Assembly: GCA_000727475.1 (NCBI GenBank)
Contig: KL647318.1
Coordinates: 594,032 to 658,031, forward strand
From: Sarcocystis neurona
Taxonomy: Eukaryota > Apicomplexa > Conoidasida > Eucoccidiorida > Sarcocystidae
Direction of reading: 5' to 3'
Length of the DNA: 64,000 nucleotides
Shown here: one piece after another, positions 12,570-25,599 of the stretch
How the letters are laid out: the number at the start of each line of letters is the position of its first letter
How positions within the stretch are numbered: position 1 is the stretch's first letter
Notes under the pieces: generated by a model
Database searches by the model: none
What the model saw: only the letters and a program-made list of their open reading frames with translations
Told to the model about the DNA's origin: nothing
Program-made: the position numbers and the translations under genes

Positions 12570-13047
12570 TCCCGATACCTTCTGCACATCTGCCTTTTCG
12601 CGCTCCAGTTGCTGAGGCCTTTCCTGATATCAATCACACGGGCAGACACAGTGAGAGTAGCCATCCGTTCTTTGCTGAGTAGAAATTTATACGCGTGTAT
12701 ACCGTACAGATATATATGCACTAGGCCGCATATGCACACACAAATATGAGTCATAAATAAAATATCCACCGGACGCGTGCGAGCCCGTTGATGCACCTGC
12801 AGGTGGAAACACACAGAGTGGCACGCAAGAAGTGACCGGCTCGTGCTTGTGCTGAGAGGTGACTCAGTTGAAAGGGGTGATTCGTAAGCGCACATGTCTG
12901 GCCACGCGTTCCTTCATTTACATCCATATGCAGGCCCGAACAAGAAGTGCAAAGATACCTAGGGACGTACGCGATTGTCGAGTGGTGCAAACCGTAGATG
13001 TACGAGCATACGCATCCCAGTAAAAAGGGAGGTGTATACGATTGGTC

Positions 13048-13251
13048 ATGGTGTTCTGTTTATTAGTAGCAGTGTGTGTGTACTGTCGTGCTTTGAAGGC
13101 ATCAGTGTCGCTACTGCAGCCGATGCACAGAAGCGCCGTACCAACATTCTCCTTATCATACGACATGCGGATACGGGGGAACGACAGAAGACAACCTCGG
13201 GAGATAAGAGGGCAGAATTACACGATAATACAGCGTGTGAAGCAGGTGAAC
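13048..13251 (+). CDS. Possible first exon of a small secreted protein
   Basis: ATG at 13048 opens MVFCLLVAVCVYCRALKA, a typical signal-peptide shape, then about 50 polar residues to a CAG/GTGAAC donor near 13251. Another plus frame over the same bases also shows a hydrophobic segment followed by polar sequence, so the frame is uncertain. A downstream exon could begin after the acceptor near 13320 (gataccccag). Confidence 0.28.
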
Positions 13252-15232
13252 AGAGTGTGAAAGGTGCTTCGCCGGCGTGACTGCTGGGGATGCAGCCACG
13301 TCGTCGGTGATACCCCAGGTCCTGATTTCGAGTTCTATGTGGTGCCACATAAGTCAGTACTATACACAGCACGCAGTTGTGCATGTTAGTTGGCTGTTTC
13401 GTCACAGCTGTAGAGCTGTACCTCGGCTGCACTGGATTCGGCAGTGGGCTTGCACGTGCTGCCGGTCCGCGACGTGAAACGTAGCATCGTGCCTTTGAGC
13501 GACTTTCATCAACGATCACATAGCCTATTGATAATGATCTCCCTGCGTGGTGGCAACGGCTGTACAATCGGTGTAACGCATCCTCATCTTTCCTCAGGTT
13601 ACCCAATGACAAATCACAGCCACAGCCCGTCTACAAGTTGTCACTCGTGCCACTCTGCGCGCTGCCCAATTTAACACACCGTGCAAGTAGATTTCCTCCT
13701 CCTGTAACCAGCGTTACACGTTTCAGAACGCAGCCAATTATTCACGCGAACGTCAGTACCAACATTTCAGACGGCCTCGTAGGGCATGCACGCTGGGACG
13801 TCTGCACCCGCGGCGGCGTATAATGCACTGCGTACACATATACTATGTGCGATTAACTGCACATACATGCGAAAGAGAAGCAGGTGATGAGACAGCCCCG
13901 GGAGAAAAATAAAGCACCTGAATGTACATTCAGGTACATGACTACATTTGCTAGTCACATCAGCTGCAGTGCGTAATGCGAGCTGTGCGCAGCGTCTCAT
14001 AGCAACAGAAATCCACGCTCTCGCACGTAAGGCGCTTCCTATATGGTGGGACTGCTGTACAAATATTTTGTATTCGAAACACTACAGCGGAGTAATTTCC
14101 CTCTAACACAAGTCAGCGTCCTTCCTGACAGTATGCGAGACTGCTGCAGCAGAGGTGATATGGCGAATAACGTGTTCACTCCTCGTCATTGCACACATCG
14201 GCGGACAGGATGTGTCAACACGTGCTGCGGTCAGATGTCGTCGGCAGCTTGCAATGCGTGTTAGCGCTAAGGTTGCCGCCCCTCGCAATCTGATCAGAGA
14301 CGAAACCATGCCCACAACAGCATCTGAAGCACCATGTGGTGCATCTGTGCAGTTTCGCACCCATCTAGTTTTGGGCATGCTGTTCAGGTATTTTGGTGGA
14401 CCTACCTGGAAAAAACGCCTCTGTTGTGTGGCGCGAATACACAAGCGGAGCAGCCTTGACGGGAACCACTAACAGGGATAGACCGGCAGTGTTGCCGCGG
14501 CTGCTGTCATACGGACAAATGTGGTATTCGTAGAAACAATTCGAGCAGAAGCATTACAGCGGTAGCAGCACCACACCGCAGCAGCGGCGGAGCTATGTCG
14601 ACTCGGACAATCGTGAAAGCAGCTTCACGCCGATTGGTCTCGCACGTGTGTGCTACCGAAGTTGCGTAAGCGGCTCGAAGAACTACCACGAGCAGCAGCG
14701 CCCCTGTCTTCAGCGGCGGCACCAGGGTATGCGAACCCAAAAAAATATGTACCCGTTTACCACCGCACAAATCACGCTGGCTTGCTAGGAAGTAGGTCTC
14801 ACAAAGTAAAGAAGGTGGATGCATCGAACGCTGTAGTGGCAGGCCACCAACGCAACGACGTCCACCAGGCTGCGTATGTGAACAGAGACTGAACTGTAAA
14901 AGCGTTGACTCGAGCACGCCTGCTTTGTGGAGTATAAAGCTGTAGCGAGCACTTCTGTGCTATGCGTTGAAGGCGATGCCAGTAACTGCGCAGCCCTTTC
15001 GCACAGCGGCACATCGCAGCACCCTCGGTACAAGCACTCGCGTGTGCCTGCCGGCGCAGCACAGTGCCTACGTAGCTCCAGCCGACATCTCAAACGATAC
15101 GCGCTTTCTGCGCAGGTGAAGACGTATCTTCGGCGTTCTTTCTTATAGCGTACACACGAGAAATTACTACTGCTTGGCGGAAGCCTAAAAACAAGGGTAC
15201 AGTCTATTCAGCACGGCTCTGCATACGCACAT

Positions 15233-16173
15233 TCATTTATTGCTAAGCGTGGCGTTATGCAGATCCCACTGCTGTCCAGTGTGGCTATTCAGCGGACCTT
15301 GGTGACAGCGGTACGTGTAGTTTGTGACACGAGCCACCGCGCTTGTGTCGCTCAGCTTTCGCTTCTCTCGTCGTGACTCTGCCCCAGATCGGATCCACGC
15401 GAGCTTCCACCGACAAGGAAACCGTACTTTGCTTTTGTTTGTCTCAACTTCACAACTGAGCTGCGGGGCCCCAGCAAGAATGCTGGCATCACCAATTTGT
15501 GGTCGCGGTGTTGCAGCAGCAGTACAACAGGCGAGCTGGTGCAGATCCGTTGTGCTCCTGTTGCTGCCGCTTCTGTTCTGCGCTAGCTTCAGTACGCAGT
15601 TGACACTGTGTGCTGTGCTGCTGCTACTGCAGTGCCACAGCTGCTGTTCTGCAGCAGGTGCCGCTCTGCCGGCGGTGTGTGCGTTGGGTCCTGCTGCTGC
15701 TGCAGCTGCTGGTAGACGGTACTGGTAGCCGGTACTGGCCGCAGTGGAATGTGCACTCTGGGCTCCTTCCTGTTGAAGCGGGTGTAAAGTACAGCAAAGA
15801 AGTGCTTCCCATTGCCAGTTCTTTGTGGGAGTTCTGTTGTCCCGGTTCTTCAGTGCTGCCGCTTCCTGCACGCAGCATCCAGCAGTTGCTGCGGAACGAG
15901 GCGCCGTATCGACGTACCGGCACTCCAGAGAGTGTGAGCGGCTGCCAGTGCTCACCGCTGCTGCCACTGCGGTCGGTGCTGCTACCGGCTAGCTGATACG
16001 TGTACCGTTGAGGAGGTTCATGCGGAACAAACAACAGCGTGTCAAGAGGTAACGTCTTCACCCATTGACTGCTGTGCATTCTTTTTGGGAAGGGGCGGTC
16101 TACACTGTCACAGATCTTATGTAGGCGTGAGGCATCACAGATGTGCTCCACCTCGTTTTGGTTGTTGACTCCG
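15233..16173 (-). CDS. Minus-strand gene, at least two exons, unknown product
   Basis: A good acceptor (ttgctgccag) at 16174 on the minus strand opens a long frame that reads as ordinary protein for more than 100 codons (for example HICDASRLHKICDSVDRPF and SGVPVRRYGASFRSNCW). A second minus frame, open to a stop at 15233, carries a convincing C-terminal half (for example EVETNKSKVRFPCRWKLAW and a basic SRREKRKL stretch). The switch between the two frames must lie near 15600-15850, in a Gln/Ser/Ala-rich low-complexity stretch, and I could not fix the intron. The plus strand is also open over part of this, through Leu/Cys/Ala-rich triplet-repeat sequence. No domain recognised. The 5' exon may lie in 16255-16455. 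Confidence 0.45.
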
Positions 16174-17339
16174 CTGGCAGCAACGGCAGCCGCAGCAGCC
16201 TCACCCGCCTTATCAACAGTGTTTTCCCGCGGAAGGTGGCAGCAAGACCATTATTCACTTGTGGATGAGAACTACTCGTGCGTCTGTGTTATTATATGTA
16301 TGCTCGCCAGTTCTTCTAACCACTGCTGCGGTGTAACGGGGCGTTCCAGAACTACACTTCAGCCCCCCTGCTTGACGGGCGCTTGGAAGCCTAATAAACG
16401 TGTCGAGAAAATAGCGTTCACGTATCGGCGCGCCATCTTTACACCTTTTTGCCACCCTTTCACGTGCTCACTTATGTCTTCCTTTTGTGCCTCACGGTAT
16501 CTCCTGGATTCACTGGTTGCTCCCCCCCTCGCGCCAACACCGCGTCGAGTTCACAGGTAAACACGAGAGCCGCCAGCACGTACTGTATGCAGTTGTGTAC
16601 CTCTTACACAGAATTTTCCGAGAAAGATGGCTGAAGATGTAGCACGGTAACCGGAGGTTCTAACTGCTGTCACTAATAACGGCTACCACGGAAGAAGTAT
16701 CATCATCATCAAATAGACAGCGAGACAGGAGAGCTGAAAGCCGAGGAAAACGAGTGGCGGTTGCTTCTTGTCGACACAGACAGCACTTTGGCGACTCTGC
16801 ATGTATCTTTCAGGCAGGACTTAGCGGAGAAGGGAATGCAAGCACAACTCCGGCCTGACGCTGGCGAGGTCTGTATCACTTGCAGTCTGAAACACGCTTC
16901 TTCACACAAAGGAGCCAGCGAAACGGCGTAGAAGGGCTTCGCAAGCAGGATATTGCTTTCAGTTGCTGCCCTAAGAGCGGCAGTTTCTGCACAGAGGAGA
17001 CCGGGCGCGTGGAAATGCTTCGTGCCTCAGCCTGCAGGTCACCTGATAACCCGCGAGCCAATCCGCCGCAGCCGTACACTTCTGCACAAATATATGGTCG
17101 TGTACACCGAGGTGTGTACCTCCCACTACACTACTGCCGACTCAAGGCGAATATCAGTGTTTTCCATTCTGGGGAGCTTCCACTTGGAGGAAAAAAAGTT
17201 GTGCGTGGGCGTGCGTATGCGTTTTGCACTTTGTATATACATCTATATACCGGATCCGTGTGACTTTTCATTAACGTGGGAAGGAAGCATTTTCGTATCC
17301 ATATGTATATGTATGTACATTTATATATACGCATGCATG

Positions 17340-17358
17340 TATATATATATATATATAT
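17340..17358. repeat. TA dinucleotide microsatellite
   Basis: A run of about nine TA units, set in an AT-rich intron-like stretch just upstream of the exon starting at 17443. Confidence 0.95.
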
Positions 17359-17442
17359 GTATGCCCTTGCGTACAGTCTCTGCCTGTGGAACGGTCGCAA
17401 GCCTTGAAACCCAAGCACGCAAGGACATGTTCATCGTCTCAG

Positions 17443-18336
17443 GTGCACCCGTGCATGCAAGCAACTATCTCTGCGGAATTCCTCGCCGAACCCAGCTGCC
17501 TGGAGGAACGTTGCATTGATGCGGCGTGCGTTTTTGTCCCGTTGTCTTCTGCACAAGCGCTCCTTGTTTTTCAACTGCATTCAGTTCCGCATATAGAGGA
17601 GGATGCTTCACCGTCGTCGGTCGACGGCGTCTTTTCTGCTTTGCAGTATAACGAAGAGTCTTCGTAACATGGAGATTCAAGCTACAATACATTAATGAGT
17701 CTCCACCGCAACGGCACGTGATACGTGGATGTGTGTGGACTGTCTGCGCGTGCTACATGCAAAGATGTCGAGTGCGCTGCCCCCTGCAATGCGCGCCGCG
17801 GGGTTGTGCATCTTTCCGTACGCAGGCACGGCTACGTAAGAGTGCAACAAAAGGGTGCCGTCTTCTTTGTGGGCCTCCACTCTGTGATGCGGAGAAAGAC
17901 CTGCGTGTGTGCGTCTTCTTCACTTTTGTTGTTGACTACAGTGACTTGACTTGCCCTTTTTTTTAGGAGAAGATTTCCGCCCTTCGCTTATGTCGGGTTT
18001 TACGAGGAACGTCTCTTTGCAGTCCCCACGCTCCATACAGTGAGACTGAGCTCCTACGTCCACGCTTCTTCAGGCACATTTCGATTATTCGTCTACCCCA
18101 CTTCTGCAGCATTAGTGCGCAAACTTCTGTTACGGGACCTCTCGACAGGGTTTACGGACGCGTCCCCGTTCTGCTTGGCTTTGTGTTTCTACCTTGTGTA
18201 CTCCACGGGCTCACACATTCTACCTCGTGGACGCATCTCTACATGTCTTCTCTGTTGGGCCAGGTGTGCACCAGGGATCCTGAGGTTGTACCGCATTACA
18301 CATCTGGACACTACAACGAAAGTCAGCTGTACGTAA
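17443..18336 (+). CDS. Last two exons of an unknown protein
   Basis: Exon 17443-17663 follows a tcatcgtctcag acceptor. It runs in phase 0 to a GTAACA donor and leaves phase 2. Exon 17967-18336 follows an excellent acceptor (run of eight T then AG) and enters in phase 2. The joined frame gives about 196 residues to the stop. The first exon has a Cys-spaced segment (PSCLEERCIDAACVF) then an acidic stretch; the second is aromatic- and Leu-rich (FPPFAYVGFYEERLFAVPTL, SGTFRLFVYPTSAALVRKLL) and Cys-rich at its end. The matching phase at a strong acceptor is the main support. Upstream exons probably lie in 16.9-17.1 kb, where two frames are open. A different frame of the second exon is open to 18455 but does not fit the phase. 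Product unknown; the next plus-strand gene starts about 210 bases on. Confidence 0.5.
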
Positions 18337-18548
18337 GGTACATACAGAAGGATGTGCGGTTCTTAGGACACTTCGGCGTCGACGAACGCTTGCGAAGTTT
18401 GCGCTCCACCACGTGTCCGATCAACCGCACCTGTGAAGGGAGGAAACCATCGTAATGTCAGACTCTGCCTGCTGAGTAACGCGTACGTTGTTCCCCGCGT
18501 GTACACCTCTTAGCGCGCACCCCTCTCATTCTTACGCACCATTTCTAA

Positions 18549-21500
18549 ATGATGCAGAGGAAGCTCAACAAATTGCTTTCCCTCCTTCGCCGCGCAGACG
18601 CTGCTGTTGCTGCTGTGCCTTCCCGGGGGCAGCGGCATCGATTAGGGCGAGTCACAAAGAATCAGCAGTTGCGACGCCCAGGAAGGAGTCGTGCGTCTCT
18701 GGCAGTGGGCATTCTTTTCACGTTGTGGTCGGCGTCTTCATCTTTCGCGCCACAGGATGCAAACAGAGACGCTCAGGAAGCAGGTATGGCACGGGGCGTC
18801 GGAGGGGGGCAACACTGGCAACAGCAACTGGCGTATGCGGGCGAGTCACACTGCAGATTGTCGCTCACATGAATGTACGTGGGTGTGTTAGTTTTTCGGG
18901 AGTAACGACTTGTGGGGATGTGCGTCAGCATGCGTATGTCTGCGAACGTGTATGTGTGTGTGGCTGCTCGAGTGGAACACGCCCAACACCTGCTGAATTA
19001 AATTCAAGCTACCCGAAGAGATGCACGCAACTGTCCAGCGTTGATCTGCACGATGCGTTTGTGTATTGCACGCGCACGTAGACGTCTACGCGGGCATGTA
19101 GATTCAGTCGTATCTCCCACGTGTAATTCCAGCAGCGGCTCGGCAGAGAGGTGTTCGTCCTCGTGGAAGGGTTGTGGACGGACAAAGGTGTGGCGAGTTC
19201 CCGTGGCTCGTTTGCTGAAGTTGTGTGCGGAACACTGGACTCCATGTTCATTTGCGCTGCTCCCGTCTGCGGCCGCGTGTAGCGGCGAAGAAGCATCTGC
19301 TCGACGGGAGCAGGATGCGTGTAAGTCTTCGAACGCGACCTGCAGTTACGTGTGTCTTCCTGCACAGAAACTTCTCTGCATACATGTGTGTGCTACTAAA
19401 ATATACGTCATCGTAGATATGACACGTCTACTATATATCTGCGCACGGAAGCATAGAGACTTGGCCCCGACACGACCCCCGACAGGCTTCAGGAGGGACT
19501 AGTCTGGCAGCCACGAAGTCTAAAAGCACGAGAGAAGACGGTTCAGGACGTGTGAGAGAAGTCGCTTAGAAGCAAGTGCTCGGTGGTGGCGGAAAAGAGT
19601 TGTGAGTCTTCGCACGGAGAGAGGCTGTTGTGCACCTGACGAACGTGTACAAGTGTGTGTGAGTGTAAACACTTTCGGGATGCGGAATCTCTGCAAGGTG
19701 GTGACCTGTCGTCCATGCGTAACGGGGAGGCAGAAGGTGCCGGGGAGTCGGTGCGGTCTGTTTTGTGTGGCACTCGGACGCCGGCATTCGTCGTGTGTAA
19801 GTGTCTGCATGTGTGTGGACGTAGGGGAGAGAACAGGTGCAGAACAGTAGGCGCGGACGTAACTCTTGTAGGCGAGAGTGTATTTGAACGATACGAGGTC
19901 ATCCACCATACACAGCCATGTCCTTACACGAAAGTATTGATCGTAAGTCGGCGATAGGCTATCTTTTGTGTGTAGACGGACAGGAGTGTTTGTACACACG
20001 TATACATATATGTATCTGTATGCATGTTAGAGCGTCTATGCGAGGAGCAAAAGACAGTCGCTGCTTACGCCTTCGTGAGTCTCTACGTGGGCTGGGTTGA
20101 CGGGGTCTGCCCTTGCGTGACGTGTGTGACTTCTGTGTGCACGTGCGACACACGCTTGATAGCCGCTTTGTAGAACTTTCTGGCGAAGTGCGGCGGTTCC
20201 TTTCCTGCAACACCGGAAGTGTGAATTCGTGTTTCGTGCCTGCGACACCGCATGCAAAAAAGAGTAGGGGATGCAGCACACGATGCGCGTGTCGCGGGCT
20301 ACGAGACTCCACGTCCTCGTGTTTTTCCTGCTTTTGTTTCTCCGCAGTGCCATGCTTCGGCGCGTGCGCGGCTCCCGTGGGAGCGACTGGGGGAGCAGAC
20401 GCCTCACCAGCAGCGCACAGCAAACGCGGCAGAACTGCTCCGGCTGGTGGTGTTTCTGAGCCGAAAGCAGCAGCCTTCACAGGGACCGAGGAGCAGCATT
20501 CGCTCCTGAAGCCAGAGCTGATGGGGATTGTGCACATGTGGGGGGATGGTGGACGACCCGCAGGTCGTTCCGGTGTGACGCTGCTGGGAGATGCATCTTC
20601 GACAGGTGTGTAGTTCGTTGATCCACACTTCGTCGCAGACAGACGCTTGCGCACGTCTTTTCCTTTGTGGCAACTGGATACTCCCACGACTTTCACTCCT
20701 CTAAAAATGTGTTAATATACGTGTCGAGGTCCTTCTGATGCCGAGAGGCATCTCTGCATCGCTTGCTTTCGGCGTCTTCTGGGTGGCACGTGTAGCTATA
20801 GCAACTCGACAGTGGATGGGTGTAGCACTAGATCTGCATTTCACGAGCAGCAGTTGTGTGCTCACATTCACATCACACACAGGAGCCAGTGTTTTTACTG
20901 TCACGAGGCCGGCAGGAACTGTCCGAGACTCATTCTGTACTCAAGGCATACTTCTAGTCCCGCCAGGGGGCGTTTTCGTACACTGCGACGAAGGTGGGGG
21001 TGGCCTCCTTAAGGCAGACATGTGTGTGCCACTCGACGCGGGCGTGTAAATTCCCCCCTGCGGGGCACAGGAAGGTATCTGGGATGCATGAGCCCATGGC
21101 ACGGCACACCTGTGCGTCTACCAAACGTGGTCTGAACAGTGACGTGCGCTCGCAGAAGAGGCTGCCACACACGGTGCGGATAGATGTAGCTGCATTCACG
21201 TCTATACGTATGTATGTCTCTATGGGGCAGTGTAGGTGTGTCCGCGTTTCACTGAAGAAACGTCAGCTGCTACGCTGCGGTTGTCGTCTCGTCCCAGTGA
21301 GCGGCGAAGTGAGAAATGGTCGTATTGCTCTCATAGTCACTTCTTCAAGTTTCAAAACTGCGTACGTGGAGGACGACTGAAGCGGTCTGTGGTTGTGTCC
21401 TGGCTCTCTCACTGCAGGGCAGCTGTTGCTCGCGGTGTTCATATGGACGTGAACGCCGGTGCCGCTGTATGCACTCCTGTAAGCGGGTATCATTGCGTTC

Positions 21501-24500
21501 TTGCGTGAGTGGTGTGTGATCGACGGGGATACGCGTGCGTACATGCGGGGGTGTGCGTGACCGGTCCGCCGGTGTAGAGAGACCCAGAGTAGACCGTAGA
21601 GCAGCTGGACATGTCACAAGGTAATCCTGCTTTCTTGCCTCGAGAAAGACCGTACAGTGAGATCGCTGTGGCTGAAAGCGGAAAGGTCCGTAGCAAGAAG
21701 GCACTGGATATAATATGCTCCTGTTTACACACACCATGTATGTACACGTATGTATGTGTACATGCGTGTGTGCATACCTGTGTGTGTATTATACGTCTAC
21801 ATGGATGATTACAGTCGCGGTGAAAGAGACTTTTCTTCTTCGTCTTTTCCCAGGGGACACACAAGCGGTAGTGGGGCAGGCCGCGTTGACTGCGCCCGCA
21901 AAGAAGAATGTATTGCCGGAGTCGCGGAGGACCCGTGGCGCGAAGCAGACGTATGTACAATGGACGGACGCACCAGCTTTCGTACAGGTACCTCTCCGTA
22001 GCGCATTGCCCTTTTTGTGAAGCGAGTCGCGGTTCTTTCCGCAGGCATGAGCCCAAACAGCGCACGAATTGGATATGTCGTGGTGGGGCGAAATGACGAG
22101 TCTGCGGCGGTGAATTTTGCATCTTGCTGAGAGCGTTGCTGCTGCTTGGGTCGGTGAGGGTCGCTGCGCGCTGCTGCGTCATTCGTTTAGTTTCCACTAG
22201 AAAGAAGACCTATGGAATCGCCTTTCGGGCTGGTGTCGTTGCAGGGGATTTTTCGTTTTTGTAGCACACCGCTTCACGGTGAATGACCGTGGCTCGTCGA
22301 GCTTCGCTGTCGCTCTGGTGCGACAGCCTGGTCGTGTCCTGCAGTGTGATTCTACAACCGGCGTTGCGGCTGGCATTCGAGTGCCTGGTGTTCCCGACGT
22401 ACTGTTTCTAGCTGACCCTTCCGGTCACGTCTGTGTGCGTCCTGCTGTTACTGCTGCTACGGCCGCTGCTGCCGACCGTCGGGCGGCGGTTGTTCAGAGT
22501 TATCAAATGTGCGACAAAAGTGGCGCTGCGAGTGAGGACACCCGTGCTGCTTATGTGTGTGTGTGTGTGTGTGTCTTTTTTCCAGCAGCAGGCGGGGCAC
22601 GGCGAGAGGGCGACAGGGTCCGGCCCCATGCAGTGTTCCTGTGAACTTGCGGTGAGTCTGTAGCAGTTTGTATTACGCGTAAACTTTGTGCATGCCTGTC
22701 TTCGAGTGCACATCATAGTAGTTGCAGTCTGTGACTCTGACGCTTAGTTAGAACATACACCTGAATATATACATATATATATACATATATATAAAGCCGG
22801 ACAGCAGAGGGAGAGACGCGAGCGACATGCGAAGGTGTATCTTCGCGTTCTTCACATTCTACACCTTGGAAGCACGTGTTTCCGGAAATTCATAGTGTGA
22901 TGCAGGAACTAAAAGGCCTTTGTAAGGAAGGTTGCGTACAAGCGCAGCACCAACACAGGAACATGTTTCTACTACGGACACGACGTGTGAAGGATACACT
23001 TGAATAGTGGTAGATGTGGGGTGTTCACAGAAGTTAGGAGAAAGTGCAGGTCTCCTTTCAGCTTGGGGGTATTGAATGTGCACGTTATCAAGTGGCGGTA
23101 CAGCCCCTGCTGCAGCTGTGTGATTTCGTTAGGATCCACCTATAAGGAAGGTATCGTCCTCTTAAGGTTGTGTGTGCCATATCTACAGGAATGTGTACGG
23201 ACGCTGTGCATACGCAGACTGTGAACGCTGCGTCTCTTCCACATCCATCTCGCGCGTGGTTTCACCACCTGCATGCTGAATAGTTGTAGGAGAAAGATGT
23301 CTGTGCGAGGTGCCTGCACGCCCAAATTTCGCGGCACACAATTTTGCCTCGCGTTGTGTTCGTTGAGATGAGACACGAAGACATACCTTGTGGCGCTGTC
23401 GCAAAAGCAGCGCGCACGGAGCCAGTCGTTGGGCCGTTTCACCCGGTGAACGGGCCGGGCAGTTGTGTCTACGTGCCTCTGACGTGTTGAAGGTGGCTGC
23501 GGCTTGGGACGGCTGCGCGCGTCGTATCTGTTCGGGAGAGAACTTACCTCGGTCACCCCCTGCTTCGAAGGCCAGGGCGGGTGGTTGCAGCACGTCGTTA
23601 GACGTGGCGCTGGGCGCAGCTCTTGCGTGTCCTCACGCAGTGCGACGTCTCTTTTCCTCAGTCATCCTGTAGCCGTCTTTGTCTTGGCCAGTGCGCGGAA
23701 CTGTGATGCTGGTGCTCATCCTGGTTGTGGCGTTTTATGCGATACGTCTGCGGTTGGCTGGCAACGAGAACAGACCCGCTGCTGTCGCAAGGGTGTCAGT
23801 CCCGTTTTAGGAGGCTGTGTGTGATGCTCCGGGTGTGTACTTCAGCTGGTGCTGAGACAATACGAGGCATCTCGCTCTTGCGAACGTGTTTTGCTGCTGT
23901 TCTGAGTCGAATCTTGCTGCTGCGGCAAATGAGAGTTTGCAGCCGCTGCTGCTGCTGCTGGTGCAGTTGCGGCTGCCTGGTGGGTAGACCCGGTACTGTT
24001 GCAGTTTCAGTTTCATCGCTGCTGGAGGTCGTGCAGATATTCTGCTGCTGCTGCGGCCCCACTGATGGGGGGAGCGCGCTTCTGGTACTGGTGCTGCGAG
24101 TGTCTGCGGCTGGTGCTGTATATTATTACTCGATGTGCTGCTGCCCTTGCTGTCTCTGTTACTGCAACTCTGCTCCCCGTGTCTGTGCGTGTGAGGGGGG
24201 CATTAAATAGTGTCGCTGCGATAAACCCAGCTGTCATCGTTTTTCTGCAGGGCGAATGCTTGCCAAAGGGTTCCTGCGTTGCCATAGCCTGCGTGCTGGT
24301 CGCCTTCTCTATTTTAGCCGTCTTTTTGCTGGCGTGGCTCCTCCAGTGGCTTTCCGCTATCCCTTCCGAGTACGTCCTCGCGTTATTAATTTCTTTCCCA
24401 CCGGATGCCTCGCTTGAACAGAGATCAGCTGCTGCGGGCGTGCTGCACGCACGAAGCGCTGAAACACCGTGCACCCCAATACGTGTACCCGTGCTGTGTA

Positions 24501-25564
24501 GTCGTATGGCGTTGAGGTCTGTCGAGACACGGGGAGGTTGTGGGCGGACGGGGCTTCTTTGGGGAACGTCTGCTGATGTTTCGCAGTTTGTGAGCCATCT
24601 CCTGGTTCACGTTGGCGCTAGGAGTGTAGTGACTGTACTTGCGCGTGCGTCGCCACAAGCACAACTTGAAGTCAACTCACTAGGGTCACCCTCACACAGA
24701 AGTACACGCCGATTCTGCGCGCCGTCGCGTTTCACTGGGCGCCTGCCGCCGACTTTCCTTGTGCGTCTACGCTGTGCACCCTCGCCACGCCTTACCGGTA
24801 TGCGCGATGATGCTACAGAGGCGTACAGCGAGGGATGCGTACTTGAAAGTGCGTGCTCAGAAGTGCGTGCCCAGAAGTGCGTGCCGTAGGTATCGAGACT
24901 CTTGCTGTTGAAACTGTGAGGAAGCGGTTAATTAACAGAAGCGACGTGTCCCTGCACACGATGATGAGCACACGCGCTTACGCCGTTATGGACACGTATC
25001 CCCGCAGGACCGAACTGCCAGTGACCCACGGCAGCCAGTTACTTATGCTGTACCCTTCACTTCACCGTCAGCTGCAGGACAGGCCCCCTCTGTTGGCAGG
25101 AGAGGTCCCTGCGTGCGCTTCTGTTGGGTAGTTGTCCGGGCTCGCGACGCGTGCGGAGCCACCTTGTTGGGGTGGTGACTTCTGCTTCTTTTGCTGCCAG
25201 TCGCCCAGCCGAAGTGACGTGTGTCTGGGAGGTTGTGTGTGTGTGTGTGTGTGTGTGCGTTTTTCGCAGATGGATACTGGCAAAGCGTTTCCGGCGACGT
25301 TCGCTGAGCTTCCTTGGTAAAATGGAGCCCACTGGTGCTCTCACAAAAGACGACCCCACTCGTCCCCTCTCGACGGCAGTGCCAGGAGGGACACAGCAGT
25401 CGCATCACGTCCAGCAGGGTCGTGGCGGCAGCCCTGACGACGAGCCGCTACTAGGAGAGCAGCAGACCGCAGCAGTTGATTCTTTGCAGGGGGAGACAGG
25501 CATATCAGAGCGATATGGAAGCTTTGCAACACCGGTCCCGAAAAGTGAAAACGGGCGGTTGTGA
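18549..25564 (+). CDS. Many-exon Cys-rich type I membrane protein with TSP1-like segment
   Basis: Exon 1 (18549-18783, phase 1) starts at two ATGs and has a basic N-terminus, then a hydrophobic leader (ASLAVGILFTLWSASSSFA, about residues 54-72). Exon 2 (19108-19320) joins in phase and ends at GTAAGT; it has about nine Cys and a thrombospondin type 1-like order (W-K-G-C-G, later C then P-C). Further likely exons: 19698-19796 (GTAAGT donor), 20033-20074, one after the strong acceptor at 20347, about 20780-20990, 21298-21478 (SEKWSYCS then NCVRGGRLKR, also TSP1-like, GTAAGC donor), about 21852-21982, and one after the acceptor near 22043. The frame at 22248-22550 and the exon near 22590-22652 continue the ectodomain. 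An exon starting at 24251 after ttttctgcag carries the single membrane span (CVAIACVLVAFSILAVFLLAW). The last exon, after cgcag at about 25269, gives a basic stop-transfer (AKRFRRR) and an acidic/Ser tail of about 85 residues to TGA. This is the plan of micronemal or other surface adhesins; the role is inferred. Several middle exons and phases are unresolved. Confidence 0.5.
22554..22574. repeat. GT dinucleotide microsatellite
   Basis: About ten GT units lying at the likely donor side of a short intron in the 18.5-25.6 kb gene. Length variation here would be intronic if the model is right. Confidence 0.95.
25234..25257. repeat. TG dinucleotide microsatellite
   Basis: About twelve TG units directly upstream of the acceptor (tttttcgcag) of the last exon of the 18.5-25.6 kb gene. 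It forms part of the tract before that splice site. Confidence 0.95.
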
Positions 25565-25599
25565 CTCTGACGGGCGGTCCTTCACGGCAAAAAGTGGGG

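Noticed and set aside
19959..20696. A 245-codon minus-strand frame
   Set aside because: It starts with GTG, its last third is repeat-derived, and the plus strand here has a strong pyrimidine tract and acceptor at 20347 belonging to the 18.5-25.6 kb gene. It remains a possible alternative.
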